Shown piece after piece: positions 52,334 to 55,608 of a stretch of DNA of 55,608 nt. The notes beneath the pieces were generated by a model. It saw only the letters and a program-made list of their open reading frames with translations, was not told the origin of the DNA and made no database searches. Numbering within the stretch: the first letter of the stretch is position 1; each line of letters starts with the position of its first letter. This DNA is from JACMMS01 sp043758775 (GTDB lineage Bacteria; Pseudomonadota; Gammaproteobacteria; Burkholderiales; Methylophilaceae), in assembly GCA_043758775.1 (NCBI GenBank), contig JAYVMU010000032.1, positions 1-55,608 of the forward strand, read 5' to 3'. The translations under genes and the position numbers were made by a program.

Positions 52334-53230
52334 TTAATGAACCATAATGGCACGTTGTTTTGGCACGTGCTGTAGATCCCAATTTGCTTTCGCCCAATCC
52401 CACACCATATTCAGCGGCTCATATTGCAACTCAATTGCTGGTGCCTGGCCTAAAAAACTTAAAGCTTGCCAAAGTTGTTGATTGGCTTTTCTAGCATTTA
52501 AAGCTTGTGCTAAAGTTTGTTTACTAAGTTTTTCACCCTGCTGATTACTAGCAATAGGTAAATGCGCGTAGTTGGGCGTTGCCAGCCCTAATAATTGTTG
52601 TAAGTAAATTTGTCGCGGTGTTGAGCCCAGCAAGTCTGCGCCGCGCACCACGTGAGTCATGCCTTGCATAGCGTCATCTAACACTACAGCTAATTGGTAG
52701 GCAAACAAGCCATCAGCGCGTTTTAATACAAAATCACCAATATCGGTAGCAAGATTTTGTCTTATTTTGCCTTGAATGGCATCGTTAAATTCAATCGCTG
52801 TTTGTGGAGCTCTAACGCGATAAGCTATGTGATTGCTGGATTTAGACAAACCGTTGCTACAAGTGCCAGGGTAAACCAAGCCTTCAATACCTGTACCAGT
52901 GGCAGAATCAGCAATCTCCTTGCGACTACAACAGCATGGATAGATGCGGTCGTGGTTTTGTAAAATATTAAGTGCTGACTGGTAAGCATCATGACGTTGA
53001 CTTTGATAGATGAGATTGCCATTCCACACAAAACCAAAATCTTGCAAGGTTTGTAAAATGCTATCCGTGGCGCCTATGACTTCGCGCGGTTTATCCAAAT
53101 CCTCTATACGGATAACCCAATCGCCATTGTGAACATGTGCCTCTAAATAGCTGGCAGTTGCTGCGATGAGGGAGCCAAAATGAAGTGGCCCGGTGGGTGA
53201 GGGAGCGAAACGGCCTATGTATTTAGTCAA
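52334..53230 (-). CDS. gluQ: glutamyl-Q tRNA(Asp) synthetase
   Basis: GluQ attaches glutamate to queuosine in tRNA-Asp. The 298-residue product is a glutamyl-tRNA synthetase catalytic core without anticodon domain: RFAPSPTGPLHFGSLIAA with the HIGH-type signature HFGS, VIRIEDLDKPRE, a zinc site (CCCSRKE with YPGTC downstream), VRGADLLGSTPRQ and KLSKQ as the KMSKS equivalent. It lies between DUF3301 and hslO genes on the minus strand. Confidence 0.94.
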   Translation of the reverse strand: MTKYIGRFAPSPTGPLHFGSLIAATASYLEAHVHNGDWVIRIEDLDKPREVIGATDSILQTLQDFGFVWNGNLIYQSQRHDAYQSALNILQNHDRIYPCCCSRKEIADSATGTGIEGLVYPGTCSNGLSKSSNHIAYRVRAPQTAIEFNDAIQGKIRQNLATDIGDFVLKRADGLFAYQLAVVLDDAMQGMTHVVRGADLLGSTPRQIYLQQLLGLATPNYAHLPIASNQQGEKLSKQTLAQALNARKANQQLWQALSFLGQAPAIELQYEPLNMVWDWAKANWDLQHVPKQRAIMVH

Positions 53231-53252
53231 TTAACCGATCTTCTTAACTGAG

Positions 53253-53561
53253 CTAGTCAGGTTGTACATAAGGTGGAATATCCCACGATTGCAGCAAGTT
53301 TCCGCGTAATATCAAACTGCATTGCAGGCGTTCACTACCATTGGCGGTGGTTTCAAACACATAGGTGCGTTGTAACTGCATTTTCCCACGGCTATCGCGA
53401 GCTAGTTTAATTTTTTGGCAGGCTACAGTTTCATCTAATAGTTGTAATTGCATGCGAGAAGCGAGCTCTCGACCAAAGCTAATGGCGATTTCACGCTTAC
53501 CAATGGTATCTATCCAAAACCAAGCGCCGGCGAGTAATGTAAATAATAAAGCGAGTTCCAA
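53253..53561 (-). CDS. DUF3301 domain protein
   Basis: A 102-residue protein with a single N-terminal membrane helix (ELALLFTLLAGAWFWIDTIG) followed by a small domain with REIAISFGRELASRMQLQLLDETVACQKIKL and a C-terminal strand-rich half ending WDIPPYVQPD, the DUF3301 pattern (quoted in part: FGRELASRMQLQLLDETVA). Function unknown. It precedes gluQ by 22 bp and may be co-transcribed with it. Confidence 0.82.
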   Translation of the reverse strand: MELALLFTLLAGAWFWIDTIGKREIAISFGRELASRMQLQLLDETVACQKIKLARDSRGKMQLQRTYVFETTANGSERLQCSLILRGNLLQSWDIPPYVQPD

Positions 53562-53677
53562 ATTAAGCTTTCTAAATGTTCAAATTTTGACTAAACATTT
53601 AATAGTTTAGCGGGTTATAGATTTTATGAGAAATATTGCAGTAGAATCTGTGTGATATTTATTCAGACTGAACTTAT

Positions 53678-54367
53678 ATGAATTTAAACCGCGAGCAAGA
53701 GGCACTAAAAGTCTACTTAAAGTTATTAGAAGCTAAAGGTGTTGGTTCTCATAGTATTACCCGTCGACAAAGTTTTCTGAATAAATTGATGCCATTACTC
53801 GCTGATATTGCGAGTAATGGTTCGCAATATCGCGAAGCGCTAGAATTGTTTATGGATACTATAAGCAGTGCTGATTGGCCATATGATTTAGCCGTAGCGC
53901 GCGAATACTATGCATTTTGGATGAAAGATATTAAGGCTATTGCCGCTTACAGCGCAACACCAGGGTATGAAGAAGAGCCAGTGAGTTGGCAGCCAGCAGA
54001 TACTTCGCTCAAAGCATTATGGGATATTGTAGATAAAGCTAAGTTCGATCTTGCTGAAAGTTGGGCATTAAAGGCCTATACCAAAGCTTTGCGTGATGAA
54101 ACAGCGCCACAACCGTTGATCGAAACGCGTGTAAAGCTAGCGAAAGTGCTGCTTATTCAGCTGAAAGATGCTCCAGTCAAGCATAATCAGGCTTACCGCG
54201 TATCAGTAGATGCAACCGTGCCTTTGTTTGATATTAGACAAAATCGCCGTTTATTTTTGGTGGTAGTACGTGAGTTCTTTCATTTTTGGTCCGGTAATCC
54301 AGATGCAGCCAGTTTTATTCTCCAGGAAAGTAATGCGGCGCCTTTTAATAATACTGCATTTCAGTAA
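53678..54367 (+). CDS. hypothetical helical protein
   Basis: I do not recognise this 229-residue protein. It is predicted to be mostly helical and soluble, with no signal peptide or membrane segment. The first 100 residues (from REQEALKVYLKLLEAKG to YYAFWMKDIKAIAAY) and the last 100 (TKALRDETAPQPLIETRVKLAK to REFFHFWSGNPDAASF) each contain paired helices with regular aromatic residues. Codon use is like its neighbours. It lies directly upstream of the nitrogen-regulated amt gene but is separated by the NtrC-type sites, so it is unlikely to share that control. Confidence 0.7.
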   Translation: MNLNREQEALKVYLKLLEAKGVGSHSITRRQSFLNKLMPLLADIASNGSQYREALELFMDTISSADWPYDLAVAREYYAFWMKDIKAIAAYSATPGYEEEPVSWQPADTSLKALWDIVDKAKFDLAESWALKAYTKALRDETAPQPLIETRVKLAKVLLIQLKDAPVKHNQAYRVSVDATVPLFDIRQNRRLFLVVVREFFHFWSGNPDAASFILQESNAAPFNNTAFQ

Positions 54368-54408
54368 TAACACTTTTCAACACTATTCAAGCCAACTTTA
54401 TTATAAAT

Positions 54409-54425
54409 TGCACTATTATTGTGCT
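54409..54425. promoter_or_regulatory. NtrC-like site 1 upstream of amt
   Basis: The 17-mer TGCACTATTATTGTGCT matches the NtrC consensus TGCACYANNNTGGTGCA at 12 of 14 fixed positions. It is centred about 116 bp upstream of the predicted sigma-54 start. Confidence 0.6.
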
Positions 54426-54438
54426 GTGCACTATGGAT

Positions 54439-54455
54439 GGCACCAATATAGTGCA
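54439..54455. promoter_or_regulatory. NtrC-like site 2 upstream of amt
   Basis: The 17-mer GGCACCAATATAGTGCA matches the NtrC consensus at 12 of 14 fixed positions. It lies 30 bp from site 1, about three helical turns, close to the spacing of the paired sites at E. coli glnA. Confidence 0.65.
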
Positions 54456-54505
54456 ATTTATAAAATCCCTGCGTAATATTCCTATATAAAACAATAAGCT
54501 ATTGA

Positions 54506-54524
54506 TTGGCTTGTAAATTGCTTT
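54506..54524 (+). promoter_or_regulatory. sigma-54 promoter of amt
   Basis: TTGGCTTG-TAAA-TTGCT keeps the invariant GG (54508-54509) and GC (54520-54521) 10 nt apart, with two changes from TGGCACG in the -24 box. The start would be near 54533, about 36 bp before the ATG, and the AGGGAGATAGG ribosome binding site lies between. Confidence 0.7.
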
Positions 54525-54568
54525 TTAATCCCCTGGAATTAATCTAAAAAACTTTAGGGAGATAGGCA

Positions 54569-55513
54569 ATGGAAGGTTTAATTAACGCGAGTAATGTTTT
54601 ATTTGTATTGTTAGGCGCCATTATGGTGCTTGCCATGCATGCAGGTTTCGCGTTTTTAGAAGTCGGAACCGTGCGTAGCAAAAACCAAGTCAACGCACTG
54701 GTGAAAATCATGGTGGATTTTTCTGTATCTACGGTTGCCTACTTCTTTGTTGGCTATAGCATTGCCTATGGTATAAATTTCTTTAGTGGCGCTGAAGTGT
54801 TAGCTGCAAAAAATGGCTACGCACTGGTTAAGTTCTTTTTCCTATTAACTTTTGCTGCTGCCATTCCCGCTATTATTTCAGGCGGCATTGCCGAGCGTGC
54901 AAAATTTAATCCGCAACTAGCAGCTACTTTTCTACTGGTAGGATTTGTTTATCCATTTTTTGAAGGCATTGCCTGGAATAACCATTACGGATTTCAGGCA
55001 TGGCTCAATATAACTTTTGGCGCTAAATTTCATGATTTTGCAGGCTCCGTTGTTGTACATGCGATGGGTGGCTGGATTGCGTTATCTGCAGTGATTTTAC
55101 TTGGCGCGCGTACCGGTCGTTATAGCAAAGAAGGACGTTTACATGCTTATCCGCCATCCAACATCCCATTTTTGGCTTTAGGCGCATGGATATTAACAGT
55201 GGGTTGGTTTGGCTTCAATGTGATGTCAGCACAAACTTTGCAAGGCTTAACCGGCTTGGTAGCGCTTAACTCATTGATGGCGTTAGTCGGTGGTACTTTA
55301 GCCGCATTGATCATGGGTAAAAATGACCCGGGCTTCGTTCACAATGGACCATTGGCTGGTCTGGTAGCGATATGCGCGGGTTCTGATGTGATGCATCCGC
55401 TGGGCGCACTAGCTACGGGCGCTGTTGCCGGTATGTTATTTGTCTGGGCATTTACGCTCACGCAAAACCGCTGGAAAATTGACGATGTACTTGGAGTCTG
55501 GCCTTTACAGTAA
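54569..55513 (+). CDS. amt: ammonium transporter Amt, C-terminally truncated
   Basis: An Amt/Rh channel protein for ammonium in the inner membrane. The 314-residue product has the expected helices and landmarks MHAGFAFLEVGTVRSKNQVN, GGIAERAKF, the first pore histidine in GSVVVHAMGGW, GWFGFNVMSAQTL, GPLAGLVAICAGSDVMHP and KIDDVLGVWPL. It then ends in Gln-stop where the family continues with HGVCG, so the second pore histidine and the last one or two helices are missing; normal length is about 400 or more. No other frame downstream restores the pattern. The promoter is of NtrC/sigma-54 type. It may be a non-transporting sensor-like derivative or a broken gene. Confidence 0.88.
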   Translation: MEGLINASNVLFVLLGAIMVLAMHAGFAFLEVGTVRSKNQVNALVKIMVDFSVSTVAYFFVGYSIAYGINFFSGAEVLAAKNGYALVKFFFLLTFAAAIPAIISGGIAERAKFNPQLAATFLLVGFVYPFFEGIAWNNHYGFQAWLNITFGAKFHDFAGSVVVHAMGGWIALSAVILLGARTGRYSKEGRLHAYPPSNIPFLALGAWILTVGWFGFNVMSAQTLQGLTGLVALNSLMALVGGTLAALIMGKNDPGFVHNGPLAGLVAICAGSDVMHPLGALATGAVAGMLFVWAFTLTQNRWKIDDVLGVWPLQ

Positions 55514-55527
55514 AAAGAATTCATACG

Positions 55528-55608
55528 ATGTTATTTGATAATCAAGAAATTAAAGATTTGGTTAAAGCTGCTAAAAGCAACTTTATTAAGAAAGTAGAGC
55601 TTGAAGAA
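55528..55608 (+). CDS. 5' end of a gene running off the window
   Basis: An ATG 14 bp after the amt stop opens a frame of 27 codons to the window edge, reading MLFDNQEIKDLVKAAKSNF and continuing with charged residues KKVELEE. It looks like the start of a soluble, helical protein. No family can be named. Its closeness suggests co-expression with the truncated amt. Confidence 0.5.
   Translation, partial: MLFDNQEIKDLVKAAKSNFIKKVELEE

Larger units (their letters stand above)
54401..54463. repeat. 16-bp perfect inverted repeat enclosing the NtrC-like sites
   Basis: TTATAAATTGCACTAT (54401-54416) and its exact reverse complement (54448-54463) are separated by 31 bp. A third TGCACTAT lies inside at 54427-54434. 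The repeat overlaps both NtrC-like sites. Confidence 0.85.

Noticed and set aside
1..55608. tRNA, rRNA, CRISPR, transposase or phage genes
   Set aside because: I looked in the intergenic gaps for tRNA T-loop sequence, spaced direct repeats and transposase or integrase motifs and saw none; I could not run a covariance-model search.

Overview
The window reads like the chromosome of a betaproteobacterium of the Methylophilaceae (Methylotenera / Methylobacillus type). This is inferred from a fairly AT-rich base composition, betaproteobacterial gene orders (alaA-hom-thrC, tyrA-aroA-cmk-rpsA-ihfB-lapA-lapB-pyrF, glrK-qseG-glrR) and a local set of zwf, a short gnd and pgl, the enzymes of the oxidative branch used by ribulose monophosphate methylotrophs. 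No rRNA, tRNA, CRISPR array, prophage or insertion sequence was recognised. Nearly all DNA is ordinary single-copy core genome with a few decayed spots.

Layout. 1-1909: a small redox operon of an exported FMN-binding protein, an ApbE flavin transferase and a four-helix membrane protein. 2020-7297: alaA, an acetyltransferase, hom, thrC and thyA on the plus strand. 7399-11501: an exported EF-hand protein and, behind it, the GlrK/QseG/GlrR (QseEGF) two-component operon. The gap between them holds a complete enhancer-dependent promoter. 11548-16032: folA, a Sel1/SLT lytic transglycosylase, a large PLP amino-acid decarboxylase and dcd. 16150-19663: zwf, gnd, pgl. 19719-31533: apbC, metG, then the minus-strand core cluster tyrA to pyrF, flanked by glk. 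32050-35972: the N-end-rule transferases bpt and aat, an HMA-MauE fusion and small envelope proteins, one lacking its 5' end. 36160-39695: ygiQ, a TraB/GumN protein, DoxX. 39761-44475: two response regulators, a CHASE3 sensor kinase, three small membrane proteins of the YqjE/YqjD/YtjA kind and an EF-hand/BON protein. 44598-48014: yaiI, rhlE, a 700-bp decay zone and rsuA. 48231-53561: a secreted DUF4124/DUF1996 protein, a frameshifted aqpZ, an rRNA/tRNA methyltransferase, hslO, gluQ and a DUF3301 protein. 53678-55608: an unknown gene, then a nitrogen-regulated ammonium transporter gene that stops early.

How parts work together. The most informative regulatory signals are two sigma-54 promoters. 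One, in front of the EF-hand gene, has a near-consensus -24/-12, an IHF-like site and two TGTC-N10-GACA type sites that match the motif known for GlrR/QseF; the GlrR gene lies immediately upstream. The other, in front of amt, has two NtrC-like 17-mers 30 bp apart. thyA, folA and dcd all serve dTMP synthesis. zwf, pgl and gnd together carry glucose 6-phosphate to ribulose 5-phosphate.

Damaged genes stand out: a MAPEG-family gene needing four one-base corrections, aqpZ needing one, an amt ending exactly where the second pore histidine is expected, a small tyrosine-rich protein without its signal peptide, and a scrap resembling an RhlE tail.
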